Below, piece by piece: positions 39,742 to 49,767 of a DNA stretch of 64,000 nt (position 1 is the stretch's first letter; each line of letters begins with the position of its first letter). The notes under the pieces were generated by a model that saw only the letters and a program-made list of their open reading frames with translations, was not told where the DNA came from and ran no database searches. Position numbers and translations under genes: made by a program. This DNA is from Microtetraspora fusca. GTDB lineage: Bacteria; Actinomycetota; Actinomycetes; Streptosporangiales; Streptosporangiaceae. The stretch is from assembly GCF_001570365.1 (NCBI RefSeq), contig NZ_BBYK01000041.1, forward strand, positions 1 through 64,000, written 5' to 3'.

Positions 39742-39893
39742 TTGCCTCGCTGCGCTCGGCGGGCTCGGGGCGCCCCAAGTCGGCTCGTGCCCTCCTCACT
39801 CGGGACTCGTTCCTCGCCCGCTCGCTCGTCGGCTACTTCCCCGCCGCGCCCCTCGCAGGCCCGCGAGCGAAGCGAGCGCCATATCGCGCCGGG

Positions 39894-40670
39894 TCAGGGG
39901 GAGGCGATGCGGCCGAGGCCGGGCGGGATCTTGCCGGCCGCGGCGCGGTCGAGCAGGAACAGGGTCCGGCGGCTGCCGCGGGCCCCGGCGGCCGGGACCT
40001 GGATCGGGCCCGCCCCCGACAGCGCGAGGTGGACGGCCTGCGCCTTCTCCGCGCCCGCGGCGACGATCCACACCTCGCGCGCGGTCCTGATCGCCGGGAA
40101 GGTGAGCGACAGGCGGGTGGGCGGCGGCTTCGGCGAACCGTGCACCGCGACGACCGAGCGCTCCTCCTCGTAGAGGGCGGGCTGCCCGGGGAACAGCGAC
40201 GCGACGTGGCTGTCCGGGCCCATGCCGAGCAGCAGCACGTCGAACGACGGAACCGGGCCGTGGTCCTCCGGACGGGATGCCTTCTCCAGCTCGGCCGCGT
40301 AGACCTCGGCCGCCTCCTCGGCGGTCAGTCCGGAGTCCGCCGCCGGCATGGCGTGGACACGCGCCGGATCCAGGTCCACGTGGTCGAGCAGCGCCGCGCG
40401 GGCGCCGGTCTCGTTGCGCTCGGGGTCGCCCGCGGGCAGGAAACGCTCGTCGCCCCACCACACGTCGAGGGCGCGCCAGTCGATGGCGTCGCGCGCCTTC
40501 GACCCGGCGAGCGCCGCGAGCGTCGCGATGCCGACGGTGCCGCCGGTCAGCACGAGATGGGCCGACCCGCGGGCCGCCTGGGTGTCGGCCAGGCGGGTGA
40601 TCAGGCGGGCCGCCACGGCCTGGGCGAGCACCTCCGCGTCGCGGTGGACGATGACGTTGGGGACACTCAC
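39894..40670 (-). CDS. pgl: 6-phosphogluconolactonase
   Basis: The 258-residue protein has the NagB/Pgl-type motifs: HLVLTGGTVGIATLAALAG, then LDVWWGDERFLPAGDPERN and LLLGMGPDSHVASLFPG. It hydrolyses 6-phosphogluconolactone. GTG 40670 with AAGGA just upstream is chosen; the longer frame to 40934 is not conserved. It is last in the pentose-phosphate operon but lies 292 nt after opcA. Confidence 0.94.
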   Translation of the reverse strand: MSVPNVIVHRDAEVLAQAVAARLITRLADTQAARGSAHLVLTGGTVGIATLAALAGSKARDAIDWRALDVWWGDERFLPAGDPERNETGARAALLDHVDLDPARVHAMPAADSGLTAEEAAEVYAAELEKASRPEDHGPVPSFDVLLLGMGPDSHVASLFPGQPALYEEERSVVAVHGSPKPPPTRLSLTFPAIRTAREVWIVAAGAEKAQAVHLALSGAGPIQVPAAGARGSRRTLFLLDRAAAGKIPPGLGRIASP

Positions 40671-40774
40671 GGCTGTTCCTTCTCCATCGGGCTGAGTCGC
40701 CTCTGACAAATAACGCCCTGCCGCACGCGGCCCAGACGGCGCCTCGCCGCGTGGCCGCCGCGGCACGGAAAGTC

Positions 40775-40796
40775 GGCCGGAGGCTCCGCTCCGGCC
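40775..40796 (-). terminator. Hairpin between opcA and pgl
   Basis: GGCCGGAG (40775-40782) pairs with CTCCGGCC (40789-40796) around GCTCCG. It lies within the 292-bp opcA-pgl gap and lacks a long T-run. It may attenuate pgl or be an mRNA-processing site. The rest of the gap shows no gene. Confidence 0.35.
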
Positions 40797-40962
40797 TTCC
40801 CCTCCGCCTTGTGAGGCGTCCGTCTGGCCTGATCCTCGCTGCGGCGAAGATCCAAGAAACACTCCCGAGGTCGTGTCCGGCGAATCCCGCCGCGCTGCGC
40901 GCGGTCGGTGTCCGCCGGACGCTCCCTCGGGCACTCCATCGGCACGATCAGGCCGAACGGGC

Positions 40963-41877
40963 TCAGGAGGCCGGGGACTTCGCCAGCCACTGGATCGCCG
41001 ATCCGTACACGTCGTCCGAGTCCAGACGGCGCAGCTCCTCGGCGAGCAGCTCGGCGGTCGGCCGGCGGGCCAGGGCGACGCGCCGGTTCGGCTGTTCCGG
41101 CCGGGACAGGGTCGCGAGCCGAGCGTCCGTCCTGGAGATCACCAGTTCGCCGCCCTCGGCGAGCGTGAGCCGCACCTCGGTGATGCCCGGCCCCTCGCTC
41201 TCCTCCGCCTCCACCGAGGCGTTGAGCCGTTCGGAGAGCCAGGCCGCGAGCAGCGGCACGCTGGGGTTGCCCGCCGCGCCGCGCACCACGCCGGACCGCA
41301 CCCGCCCGGTAGGCCGGTCGAACGCGGCCGCCAGGAGGCTGCGCCACGACGTGAGCCGCGTCCAGGCGAGGTCGGTGTCGCCCGGGACGTAGCCCTTGTG
41401 GCGGCCCGCGATGGCGGCCAGGGAGTCGGCCACCGCCCGGGCGTCGGTGATCCGCCGGGTGGCGAGCCGGCCCACGGCGTCCTGCGACGGCACCGGAGGC
41501 GCGTCGCCGGGCCACCAGGCCACCACCGGCGTGTCGGTCAGCAGCAGCGGGCTGATCACCGAGTCGGCGTGCTCGGTGAGCCGGCCGTACAGGCGGAGCA
41601 GGACGACCTCGCCCGGGGACGACTCGCCCATCCGCACCTCGGCGTCGAGCCGGTCGGGCTCGTACGGGTCGCGCTTGATGACCGTCAGCACCCGGGAGGG
41701 GTGCTCGCGCGCGGCCTCGGTGGCCGCGCGCACCGCGTCGTACTGGCCGGCCTCGTCGCTCACCACGACGAGGGTGAGCACCATGCCCACCGCGGGCGCG
41801 CCCATCTGGTGGCGCAACTGGGTGAGCGTCGACGAGATCTTCGAGGCCGTCGTGTCGGTCAGGTTGAAGGTGGTCAC
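40963..41877 (-). CDS. opcA: Glucose-6-phosphate dehydrogenase assembly protein OpcA
   Basis: The 304-residue protein matches actinomycete OpcA: N-terminal TSTLTQLRHQMGAPAVGMVL-type region, SPLLLTDTPVVAWWPGDAP (residue ~112), WTRLTSWRSLLAAAFDRP, and an ISRTDARLATL strand near the end. OpcA is needed for active Zwf assembly. GTG 41877 lies 16 nt downstream of the zwf stop, in keeping with a functional pair. Confidence 0.94.
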   Translation of the reverse strand: MTTFNLTDTTASKISSTLTQLRHQMGAPAVGMVLTLVVVSDEAGQYDAVRAATEAAREHPSRVLTVIKRDPYEPDRLDAEVRMGESSPGEVVLLRLYGRLTEHADSVISPLLLTDTPVVAWWPGDAPPVPSQDAVGRLATRRITDARAVADSLAAIAGRHKGYVPGDTDLAWTRLTSWRSLLAAAFDRPTGRVRSGVVRGAAGNPSVPLLAAWLSERLNASVEAEESEGPGITEVRLTLAEGGELVISRTDARLATLSRPEQPNRRVALARRPTAELLAEELRRLDSDDVYGSAIQWLAKSPAS

Positions 41878-41893
41878 GGCGCCTTCCGTTCAC

Positions 41894-43618
41894 TCACAGC
41901 CGTCGCCACACACGCCCGTCGCGGGTGATCATGGCGTCGGCGGACGGCGGGCCCCACGTGCCCGCGGGATAGCCCTCGGGACGGCCGGAGGCCGCCCAGT
42001 GCTCCTCGATCGGGTCGAGGATCTTCCACGACAGCTCGACCTCGGCCTGGTGCGGGAACAGGGGCGGGTCCCCGATGAGGACGTCGAGCAGCAGCCGCTC
42101 GTACGCCTCGGGGGAGGACTCCATGAACGACTCGCCGTAGGCGAAGTCCATGCTGACGTCCCTGACCTCCATGGCGGTGCCCGGCACCTTCGAGCCGAAG
42201 CGCACGGTGATCCCCTCGTCCGGCTGGACGCGGATGACCAGGGCGTTCTGCCCGAGTATCTCGGTGTCGGTCGAGCTGAACGGCAGGTGCGGCGCCCGCT
42301 GGAACACCACGGCCACCTCGGTGACCCTGCGGCCGAGCCGCTTGCCGGTGCGCAGGTAGAAGGGGACGCCCGCCCAGCGGCGGTTGGCCACCTCCAGCCT
42401 GACGGCGGCGTAGGTGTCGGTGATGGAGTCCGGCGAGATGCCCTCCTCCTCCAGGTAGCCGACCACCGGCTCGCCGCCCTGCCAGCCCGCGGTGTACTGC
42501 CCGCGCGCGGTGCCGAGCGACAGGTCGGCCGGCAGCCGGACCGAGCGGAGCACCTTCTCCTTCTCGCGCCGCAGTGAGTCGGCGTCGAAGGACGTGGGGT
42601 CCTCCATCGCGACCAGGGCGAGTAGCTGCAGGAGGTGGTTCTGGATCACGTCGCGGGCGGCGCCGATGCCGTCGTAGTAGCCGGCGCGGCCGCCGATTCC
42701 GATGTCCTCGGCCATCGTGATCTGGACGTGGTCCACGTAGCCGCGGTTCCAGATCGGCTCGTACAGCGTGTTCGCGAAGCGCAGGGCCAGGATGTTCTGG
42801 ACGGTCTCCTTGCCCAGGTAGTGGTCGATGCGGAAGACCGACTTCTCCGGGAACACCGCGCTGGTGATGGCGTTGAGCTCGCGGGCGGTCTTGAGATCGC
42901 GGCCGAACGGCTTCTCGATCACCACCCGGCGCCAGGCGCCCTCGGGGGCGTTGGCCAGGTTGGTCCGCTTGAGCTGCTCCACGACCACCGGGAAGAACTT
43001 CGGCGGGACCGACAGGTAGAACGCGTAGTTCCCGCCGGTGCCGCGCGTCTCGTCGATCTCCTTGAGCATCATCGCGAGCACGTCGAAGGCGCCGTCGTCG
43101 CTGAACTCGCCAGGGCAGAAGTGGATGCCTTCGGCGATCTGCCGCCAGACCTCCTCGCGGAACGGCGTCCGCGCGTGCTCCTTCACCGACTCGTACGTCA
43201 CCTGGGCGAAGTCCTCGTGCGCCCAGTCGCGGCGGGCGAAGCCGACCAGGGAGAACCCCGGCGGCAGCAGGCCGCGGTTGCCCAGGTCGTAGATCGCCGG
43301 GAGGAGCTTCTTCTTCGCGAGGTCGCCGGTCACGCCGAACAGGACGAGCACGCAGGGGCCGGCCACGCGGGGCAGCCGCTTGTCGCGCGGGTCCCGCAGC
43401 GGGTTCGCCGGGCCCTCCTCGTCGGTGGCCAGGCCGAGGGCGGCCGCCAGATCGCGCTCCTCCGATGTCTCGGACATCTCGGATACTTCGGGCGCCCCCG
43501 GCACGCGCCCGCCGTCATGTGTCTCCGCCGGGCCGGCCGGCGCGGCCGCCGCCGGGACGTCACTCGTCCCGGCGGCCGCCTGCGCCGTCTCGGCTGGGCG
43601 GTTGTCCCGCTCACCCAT
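41894..43618 (-). CDS. zwf: Glucose-6-phosphate dehydrogenase
   Basis: The 574-residue enzyme has NADP-binding VLFGVTGDLAKKKLLPAIYD and active-site RIDHYLGKETVQNIL. It makes NADPH at the entry to the pentose-phosphate pathway. Family members are ~500 residues; here ~65 extra N-terminal residues (Ala/Pro/Glu-rich) precede NPLRDPRDKRLPR. The ATG at 43618 has AGGAG 8 nt upstream, so the extension is probably real, although an internal ATG (MSETSEE) could also be used. Confidence 0.95.
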   Translation of the reverse strand: MGERDNRPAETAQAAAGTSDVPAAAAPAGPAETHDGGRVPGAPEVSEMSETSEERDLAAALGLATDEEGPANPLRDPRDKRLPRVAGPCVLVLFGVTGDLAKKKLLPAIYDLGNRGLLPPGFSLVGFARRDWAHEDFAQVTYESVKEHARTPFREEVWRQIAEGIHFCPGEFSDDGAFDVLAMMLKEIDETRGTGGNYAFYLSVPPKFFPVVVEQLKRTNLANAPEGAWRRVVIEKPFGRDLKTARELNAITSAVFPEKSVFRIDHYLGKETVQNILALRFANTLYEPIWNRGYVDHVQITMAEDIGIGGRAGYYDGIGAARDVIQNHLLQLLALVAMEDPTSFDADSLRREKEKVLRSVRLPADLSLGTARGQYTAGWQGGEPVVGYLEEEGISPDSITDTYAAVRLEVANRRWAGVPFYLRTGKRLGRRVTEVAVVFQRAPHLPFSSTDTEILGQNALVIRVQPDEGITVRFGSKVPGTAMEVRDVSMDFAYGESFMESSPEAYERLLLDVLIGDPPLFPHQAEVELSWKILDPIEEHWAASGRPEGYPAGTWGPPSADAMITRDGRVWRRL

Positions 43619-43666
43619 CGGATCTCCTCGCGCTCCGGCTCGTCGCCAGTGGCGTGCTCATCGAGG

Positions 43667-45292
43667 TCAGAGCTCCTCCGCCACTGACAGCAGGTGCTTG
43701 ACGCCGGCCACCCGGTCGGTGAGGTGCAGGCGCACCGCCGGACGACCCCGCGAGGCCAGCGCCCCGAGGTCGCCCAGGGCCTGGGCGAGCTGGAGCCGGC
43801 CCAGGGTGTACGGCTTGCCCGGCACCTCGACGTCCTCGGTGACCGCGCCGGTGATCTGCAGGAAAACGCCCGCCTCCGGACCGCCCTTGTGGAACTGGCC
43901 GGTCGAGTGGAGGAAGCGCGGCCCCCAGCCGAACGTGACCGCGTGGTCCGTCCGGTAGTCGAGCAGCGCCCGCAGCGTGGCCGGATCGGCCGCCGCCCAC
44001 GCCTCGGTCAGCTCCTCGAACGAGGCGTCGCCGACCCGGGCCGCGTCGAACGCCGCCTCCCGGTCCAGGTACGCCATGATCGCGAGGTAGCCGCGCTCCG
44101 GGATCGCCCGCAGCAGCCACGTCAGCACGTCCGCCAGGTTCTTGGGGTCGCCGGGCACGTCGCCGTAGACCTCGACCGGGCCGTCGGTGAGGAGCGGCGT
44201 GCCGGTCGGCAGCGGCCCGTCGCCCGCCTCGCTCAGGATGCGGGTGGTGTTCTCCTTGGACTCGGCGACGTTCGGCTGGTTGAACGGGTCGATCCCGAGC
44301 AGCCGGCCGGCGATCGCCGTGGCGTACTCCCAGACGAGGAACTGCGCGCCCAGCGGGCCGTCCACCGAGGTGCCGCCGTCCTGGCCGATGTTCACCAGGA
44401 ACTGGTCCTCGGCCTCGGCCGCCTCGGCGCCGACGACGGGCAGGATGCCCTTGCCCGACTTGCCGGTCGACTCCGCGATGAGCTGCTCGATCCAGTCGGG
44501 GAGCCCGTTGATGTCGGTCATGCTGTCGCGCAGCACCATCTTGTCGCGCCCCGCGAGCGCCTCGGCGCCGAGCAGCACGCCCAGGTCGAGGCCGGGGTTG
44601 CCGTCGTCGCGGGACAGCAGCGGCGCGACCTCCCCCGCGTCGTCGAGCAGCCGCGCGACGTCGGCGCCGGCGAGCGCGCTCGGCACCAGCCCGAACGCGC
44701 TGAGGGCGCTGTAGCGGCCCCCGACGTTCGGGTCGGCCAGCACGATCTGGTAGCCCGCCTCGATGGCCGTCTGCTCCAGCGGAGAGCCGGGGTCGGTCAC
44801 CACGACGATGCGGTCGGCCGGGTCGATCCCGGCGTCGCGGAACGCCTTCTCGTAGATCCGCCGGTGGCTGTCGGTCTCGATGGTGCCGCCGCTCTTGCTG
44901 GCGACGACCAGCAGCGTGCGCTCCAGGCGGTCCGCCAGCGCCCGCCGGACCTGTCCGGGGTCGGTGGTGTCGAGCACGGTCAGCGGCACGTCCTCGGTGG
45001 CGCAGATCACCTCCGGGGCCAGCGACGAGCCGCCCATCCCGGCCAGTACGACGTGGTCGAGGCCCTCCGCGCGCGCCTTCTCGACGAGCTTGGTGATCTC
45101 GGGCAGCAGCTCCCTGCTGGTGAGGGGGAGCTTCAGCCAGCCGAGGCGGACGGCCGCCTCGGCCCTGGCCTCGGCTCCCCACAGGCCGGGGTCGCCGGCG
45201 GCCAGCGCCGCCGGCACCCCCTCCGCCACCAGCTTCTCCCGGAGGGCGCGGACGCTCTCCGGCTCCTGGCCGAGGGTTACCTCGATGGTCAT
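43667..45292 (-). CDS. pgi: Glucose-6-phosphate isomerase
   Basis: The 541-residue protein has the SIS-type substrate loop VVLAGMGGSSLAPEV, LLVVASKSGGTIETDSHRR, the catalytic-region IGQDGGTSVDGPLGAQF and the C-terminal FLHSTGQFHKGGPE. It feeds glucose- and fructose-6-phosphate between glycolysis and the pentose-phosphate pathway. ATG 45292 lies 1 nt past the tal stop. This actinomycete form differs in details from the E. coli Pgi. Confidence 0.93.
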   Translation of the reverse strand: MTIEVTLGQEPESVRALREKLVAEGVPAALAAGDPGLWGAEARAEAAVRLGWLKLPLTSRELLPEITKLVEKARAEGLDHVVLAGMGGSSLAPEVICATEDVPLTVLDTTDPGQVRRALADRLERTLLVVASKSGGTIETDSHRRIYEKAFRDAGIDPADRIVVVTDPGSPLEQTAIEAGYQIVLADPNVGGRYSALSAFGLVPSALAGADVARLLDDAGEVAPLLSRDDGNPGLDLGVLLGAEALAGRDKMVLRDSMTDINGLPDWIEQLIAESTGKSGKGILPVVGAEAAEAEDQFLVNIGQDGGTSVDGPLGAQFLVWEYATAIAGRLLGIDPFNQPNVAESKENTTRILSEAGDGPLPTGTPLLTDGPVEVYGDVPGDPKNLADVLTWLLRAIPERGYLAIMAYLDREAAFDAARVGDASFEELTEAWAAADPATLRALLDYRTDHAVTFGWGPRFLHSTGQFHKGGPEAGVFLQITGAVTEDVEVPGKPYTLGRLQLAQALGDLGALASRGRPAVRLHLTDRVAGVKHLLSVAEEL

Positions 45293-45293
45293 C

Positions 45294-46397
45294 TCAGGCC
45301 TTCCCGAGCTCGGCGGTCACGGTCTCCAGGAGCTCCTTCCAGGAGACCTCGAACTTGTCCACGCCCTCGTTCTCCAGCACCCGGACGACGTCGTCGTAGT
45401 CGATCCCGGCCTCCTTGAGCGCGGCCATGGTGTTCCACGCCTGCTCGTAGAAGGGGCGGATCGTGTCGCCCGAGATCTTCCCGTGGTCGGCGACCGCGTC
45501 GAGCGTCTTCTCCGGCATCGTGTTGACCGTGCCCGCCGTGACGAGCTGGTCCACGTACAGCGTGTCCGGGTAGTCGGGGTTCTTCACGCCGGTCGAGGCC
45601 CACAGCGGGCGCTGCGGCCGGGCGCCCGCCGCGCGCAGCGCCTGCCAGCGCGGGCTCGCCATGACCTCCTCGAACGCGGCGAACGCGAGCCGGGCGTTGG
45701 CCACGGCGGCCTTGCCCTTCAGCGCGGCCGCCTCGGGCGTGCCGACCCGGTCGAGGCGGGCGTCGATCTCGGTGTCCACCCGGCTGACGAAGAACGAGGC
45801 GACCGACTCGACGGTGGAGAGGTTGACGCCGTTCGCCTGGGCCTTCTCCAGGCCCTCCAGCCATGCGTCCATCACGGCGCGGTAGCGCTCGAGGGAGAAG
45901 ATCAGCGTGACGTTGACGCTGATGCCCTCCGCGATGCACTGCGTGATCGCGGGCAGGCCCTCGACGGTCGCCGGGATCTTGATGAACAGGTTGGGCCGGT
46001 CGACCAGCCACCACAGCGCGCGGGCCTCGGCGATCGTCTTCTCCGTGTCCCGGGCCAGGCGCGGGTCGACCTCGATGGAGACCCGGCCGTCCACGCCGTT
46101 CGTCGCGTTGAAGACGGGGCGCAGCACGTCGGCGGCCCAGCGGATGTCGAAGGTGGTGATCGACCGGACCGCCTCGTCGACCGAGACGCCCCGCACCCGC
46201 AGGTCGTGGAGCTGCGCGTCGTACGCGTCGCCCTTGCTCAGGGCCGCCGCGAAGATCGTGGGGTTGGACGTGACGCCCACGACCTGCTTGTCCCGGATCA
46301 GGGCGGCAAGATTGCCGGTGCGCAGGCGATCACGGCTGATGTCGTCCAGCCAGATCGACACGCCGGCCCCGGTGAGGCGCTTCAGGTTCTCGCTCAT
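45294..46397 (-). CDS. tal: Transaldolase (actinobacterial type)
   Basis: The 367-residue enzyme has [18 protein letters not shown] at the start, [18 protein letters not shown], and the Schiff-base Lys in [16 protein letters not shown] (~residue 140). This long transaldolase form is typical of Actinomycetota. It moves a dihydroxyacetone unit between sugar phosphates. The ATG at 46397 follows AGGAG. It is 7 nt from tkt. Confidence 0.96.
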   Translation of the reverse strand: MSENLKRLTGAGVSIWLDDISRDRLRTGNLAALIRDKQVVGVTSNPTIFAAALSKGDAYDAQLHDLRVRGVSVDEAVRSITTFDIRWAADVLRPVFNATNGVDGRVSIEVDPRLARDTEKTIAEARALWWLVDRPNLFIKIPATVEGLPAITQCIAEGISVNVTLIFSLERYRAVMDAWLEGLEKAQANGVNLSTVESVASFFVSRVDTEIDARLDRVGTPEAAALKGKAAVANARLAFAAFEEVMASPRWQALRAAGARPQRPLWASTGVKNPDYPDTLYVDQLVTAGTVNTMPEKTLDAVADHGKISGDTIRPFYEQAWNTMAALKEAGIDYDDVVRVLENEGVDKFEVSWKELLETVTAELGKA

Positions 46398-46404
46398 GAT
46401 CTCC

Positions 46405-48531
46405 TCAGTTTCCGGTCGTCTCGCCCTTGTCGGCCCCCGTCTTGGCGAGGCTCGCCTTGGCGGCGGCCACCACGCGGTCGGCGGTCAGGCCGAACTGCTC
46501 GAAGATGGTCCTGTACGGCGCGGAGGCGCCGAAGTGCTCAAGGCTCAGCACTGCCCCTTCATCACCGACGAACTCGTGCCAGCCGAGGGAGATTCCCGCT
46601 TCGACGGCGACCCGGGCGCGGACCGCCGGGGGCAGCACCGACTGCTGGTACGCGGCGTCCTGGGCGCGGAACCATTCGACGCACGGCATCGACACGACCC
46701 GGGTCGGGACGCCCTGCTCCTCGAGGATCTTGCGGGCGCCGACGGCCAGCTCGACCTCGCTGCCCGTGGCGATGATCACGACGGCGGGCTGGCCGGTGGA
46801 GGCGTCCTGCAGGACGTAGCCGCCGCGCGCGACCCGGTCCGGGTCGCCGGTGCCCTCGTAGACCGGCAGGTTCTGCCGGGTCAGCGCGAGCGCCGCCGGG
46901 CGGTCGGTGTGCTCCAGGATCGTCTTCCAGGCCGCGGCCGTCTCGTTGGCGTCGGCCGGGCGCACCACGTCGAGGCCCGGGATCGCGCGCAGCGACCACA
47001 GGTGCTCGATCGGCTGGTGGGTCGGGCCGTCCTCGCCGAGGCCGATCGAGTCGTGCGTCCACACGTAGGTCACCGGCAGCTTCATCAGCGCGGCGAGCCG
47101 CACCGCCGGACGCATGTAGTCGCTGAAGACGAGGAAGGTGCCGCCGTACGGGCGGGTGCCGTTGTGCAGGGCGATGCCGTTGAGGATGGCGCCCATGCCG
47201 TGCTCGCGGATGCCGAAGTGCAGCGTGCGGCCGTACCGGTTGCCCGGGAACTCACGGGTCTGGTACTCGTCCGGGATGAAGGACGGCTCGCCCTTCATCG
47301 TGGTGTTGTTGGACTCGGCGAGGTCGGCGGAGCCGCCCCACAGCTCGGGCAGCACCGGCGCGAGGGCGCTCAGCACCTCGCCGGACGCCTTCCGGGTGGC
47401 GATCGAGGAGCCGACCTCGAACGAGGGCAGCGCCTTGTACCAGCCGTTCGGCAGGCGCCGGGCCGAGATCCGGTCGAACAGCTCGGCGCGCTCGGGGTTG
47501 GCCACCCGCCAGCTCTGGTAGCCCTTCTCCCACTCGGCACGCAGCTCGCGGCCGCGCTTGACGACCTCCCTGGAGTGGTCGAGGACGTCCGCCGGGACCT
47601 GGAAGGTCTGCTCGGGGTCGAGGCCGAGCACCCGCTTGGTGGCGGCGACCTCCGCGTCACCCAGCGCAGCGCCGTGGATCTTGCCGGTGTTCTGCTTGTT
47701 CGGCGAGGGCCAGCCGATGATGGTGCGGAGCTTGATGAACGTCGGCCGCTCGGTCTCCGCGCGGGCCGCCTCAAGCGCGTCGTACAGCGCCTGGACGTCC
47801 TCCTTGTACTCCCCGGTCGCGGTCCAGTCGACCTCGAGGACCTGCCAGCCGTACGCCTCGTAGCGCTTGGTGATGTCCTCCGACAGGGCGATCTGGGTGT
47901 CGTCCTCGATCGAGATGTGGTTGGAGTCGAAGACGACCGCGAGGTTGCCCAGCTTCTGGTGGCCGGCGAGGGCGCTGACCTCGTGGCTGATGCCCTCCTC
48001 GATGTCGCCCTCCGAGGCGAAGCACCAGATCATGTGGTCGAACGGCGACGTCCCCTGAGCCGCCTCCGGGTCGAACAGGCCGCGCTCGCGGCGGGCCGCC
48101 ATGGCCATGCCGACCGCGTTGCCGATGCCCTGGCCGAGCGGGCCGGTGGTGGTCTCGACACCGACGGTGTGGCCGTACTCCGGGTGGCCGGGGGTGAGGC
48201 TGCCCCACTGCCGCAGCGCCTTGAGGTCCTCCAGGCGCAGGCCGTAGCCGGACAGGTAGAGCTGGATGTAAAGGGTCAGGCTGCTGTGACCGCAGGAAAG
48301 GACGAACCGGTCGCGGCCCACCCACTTGGCGTCGGACGGGTCGTGCCGCAGGACTCGCTGGAAAAGGAGATAGGCCGCGGGAGCCAGGCTCATCGCAGTT
48401 CCGGGGTGACCCGAGCCCGCCTTCTCGACCGCGTCCATGGCGAGTGCTCGCACCACGTCCACCGCACGCCGGTCGAGGTCGGTCCACTCAAGGCTTGCGC
48501 TGCTCAACTGCTGATTCCCCTCTAGGTTCAT
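46405..48531 (-). CDS. tkt: Transketolase
   Basis: The ~708-residue enzyme has the TPP motif region [18 protein letters not shown], the [10 protein letters not shown] diphosphate site, and [14 protein letters not shown] with the catalytic Glu. It transfers two-carbon units in the pentose-phosphate pathway. The start is ambiguous: ATG 48531 has a poor ribosome-binding site, whereas TTG 48507 has AGAGGGG 9 nt upstream and gives a more typical N-terminus (LSSASLEW). First gene of the minus-strand tkt-tal-pgi-zwf-opcA(-pgl) operon. Confidence 0.96.
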   Translation of the reverse strand: MNLEGNQQLSSASLEWTDLDRRAVDVVRALAMDAVEKAGSGHPGTAMSLAPAAYLLFQRVLRHDPSDAKWVGRDRFVLSCGHSSLTLYIQLYLSGYGLRLEDLKALRQWGSLTPGHPEYGHTVGVETTTGPLGQGIGNAVGMAMAARRERGLFDPEAAQGTSPFDHMIWCFASEGDIEEGISHEVSALAGHQKLGNLAVVFDSNHISIEDDTQIALSEDITKRYEAYGWQVLEVDWTATGEYKEDVQALYDALEAARAETERPTFIKLRTIIGWPSPNKQNTGKIHGAALGDAEVAATKRVLGLDPEQTFQVPADVLDHSREVVKRGRELRAEWEKGYQSWRVANPERAELFDRISARRLPNGWYKALPSFEVGSSIATRKASGEVLSALAPVLPELWGGSADLAESNNTTMKGEPSFIPDEYQTREFPGNRYGRTLHFGIREHGMGAILNGIALHNGTRPYGGTFLVFSDYMRPAVRLAALMKLPVTYVWTHDSIGLGEDGPTHQPIEHLWSLRAIPGLDVVRPADANETAAAWKTILEHTDRPAALALTRQNLPVYEGTGDPDRVARGGYVLQDASTGQPAVVIIATGSEVELAVGARKILEEQGVPTRVVSMPCVEWFRAQDAAYQQSVLPPAVRARVAVEAGISLGWHEFVGDEGAVLSLEHFGASAPYRTIFEQFGLTADRVVAAAKASLAKTGADKGETTGN

Positions 48532-48584
48532 TGCCCAGGTTTTGGCATTTCCCGCCCACACGGGACCCTAACGGGTCGGCGCTC

Positions 48585-48598
48585 CTACCGCTCGGTAG
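48585..48598. promoter_or_regulatory. 14-bp palindrome in the tkt-ctaB divergent region
   Basis: CTACCG-CT-CGGTAG is a perfect palindrome, placed 54 nt upstream of the tkt ATG in the 258-bp divergent gap. TACCG..CGGTA-type sites are common for TetR-family repressors. The binding factor is unknown. The rest of the gap shows no gene. Confidence 0.45.
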
Positions 48599-48789
48599 AC
48601 CGCCGCCCTACCGGTCGCCCGGCGCGGGGAGCGCGGTGTACCGGCGGGGTCGCGAAGGCGTCCCTTCCGGCCCCAGTTCAGGGACCACCGGTTCTCCCGA
48701 CTACAGTGAGTCCTCAAGTGCCTGGCTGCTGCCTGGAGATCCGCTCAATTCAGAGGTTACGCGTTGACCCCGCACACGCTGGAAGCGCC

Positions 48790-49740
48790 TTGACGGTGCT
48801 GACGAAGATGGAATCGGTGCCCCCGCTCGGAACGGCGGTGGCGACCGCGCCGCGCTCCTTGGGCGCGCTTGTTCGGGCGTACGTCGCGCTCACCAAGCCG
48901 CGGATCATCGAGCTGCTGCTGATCACAACCCTCCCCGTCATGTTCCTCGCCGCGCGCGGCCTGCCTCCGTTGTGGACCGCCATCGCGACGATGGTCTTCG
49001 GCACGCTGTCCGCGGGCAGCGCCAACGTGCTGAACTGCTACATCGACCGGGACATCGACAAGACGATGCGGCGCACCCGCCGCCGTCCCCTGGCCAAGTC
49101 GGAGGTCTCCCCGACGGGCGCGCTGGTCTTCGGCGTGATCCTCGGCGTCATCTCCACCGTCGGCCTCGGCCTGGCCGTGAACTGGCTCGCCGCCGCGCTG
49201 TCGCTGGGCGCGATCCTGTTCTACGTCCTCGTCTACTCGCTGGTGCTCAAGCGCCGCACCGTCCAGAACATCGTCTGGGGCGGCATCGCGGGCTGCATGC
49301 CCGTGCTGATCGGCTGGGCGGGCATCACCGGCAGCCTCTCCTGGGCCCCCGTCGTGCTGTTCGGCGTGGTGTTCTTCTGGACGCCGCCGCACACGTGGAC
49401 GCTGGCCATGCGCTACCGCGAGGACTACGCCTCGGTGGACGTGCCGATGCTGCCGGTCGTCGCGACCGAGCGCCGCGTGGTGCGCGAGGTGATCGCCTAC
49501 ACCTGGGCGACCGTCCTGTGCTCGCTGCTGTTGTGGCCGGTGGCCGGGACCTCGTTGCTGTACCCGGCCGTCGCCGCCGTCCTCGGCGCCGCCTGCCTGT
49601 GGGAGGTCTACCGCCTGCTCGGCCGGCTCAACGCGGGCAAGACCGGCGTGGACCTGCGCCCGATGCGCTTCTTCCACTGGTCGAACATCTACCTCGCCCT
49701 GCTGTTCCTCACCGTCGCGGTCGACTCGCTCCTGGTCTGA
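48790..49740 (+). CDS. ctaB: Protoheme IX farnesyltransferase
   Basis: The 316-residue polytopic membrane prenyltransferase has the first Asp-rich motif [20 protein letters not shown] and the second [15 protein letters not shown], with about eight or nine membrane segments. It converts heme B to heme O for cytochrome aa3. The start is uncertain between TTG 48790, GTG 48796 and ATG 48808; GGAAG near 48781 fits the first two. It is divergent from tkt, as in other actinomycetes. Confidence 0.94.
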   Translation: MTVLTKMESVPPLGTAVATAPRSLGALVRAYVALTKPRIIELLLITTLPVMFLAARGLPPLWTAIATMVFGTLSAGSANVLNCYIDRDIDKTMRRTRRRPLAKSEVSPTGALVFGVILGVISTVGLGLAVNWLAAALSLGAILFYVLVYSLVLKRRTVQNIVWGGIAGCMPVLIGWAGITGSLSWAPVVLFGVVFFWTPPHTWTLAMRYREDYASVDVPMLPVVATERRVVREVIAYTWATVLCSLLLWPVAGTSLLYPAVAAVLGAACLWEVYRLLGRLNAGKTGVDLRPMRFFHWSNIYLALLFLTVAVDSLLV

Positions 49741-49744
49741 CCGG

Positions 49745-49767
49745 GAGCGGGGGCCCGCGCCCCGCTC
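49745..49767. terminator. Hairpin at the ctaB / DMFase-like convergence
   Basis: GAGCGGGG (49745-49752) pairs exactly with CCCCGCTC (49760-49767), overlapping the stop of the minus-strand gene. No long T-run follows on either strand. Confidence 0.55.

Noticed and set aside
39742-39893. REP-like element from GCGAGCGAAGCGAGC motif
   Set aside because: Only one short copy is seen, mostly direct rather than inverted, so it is not supported as a repeat family.
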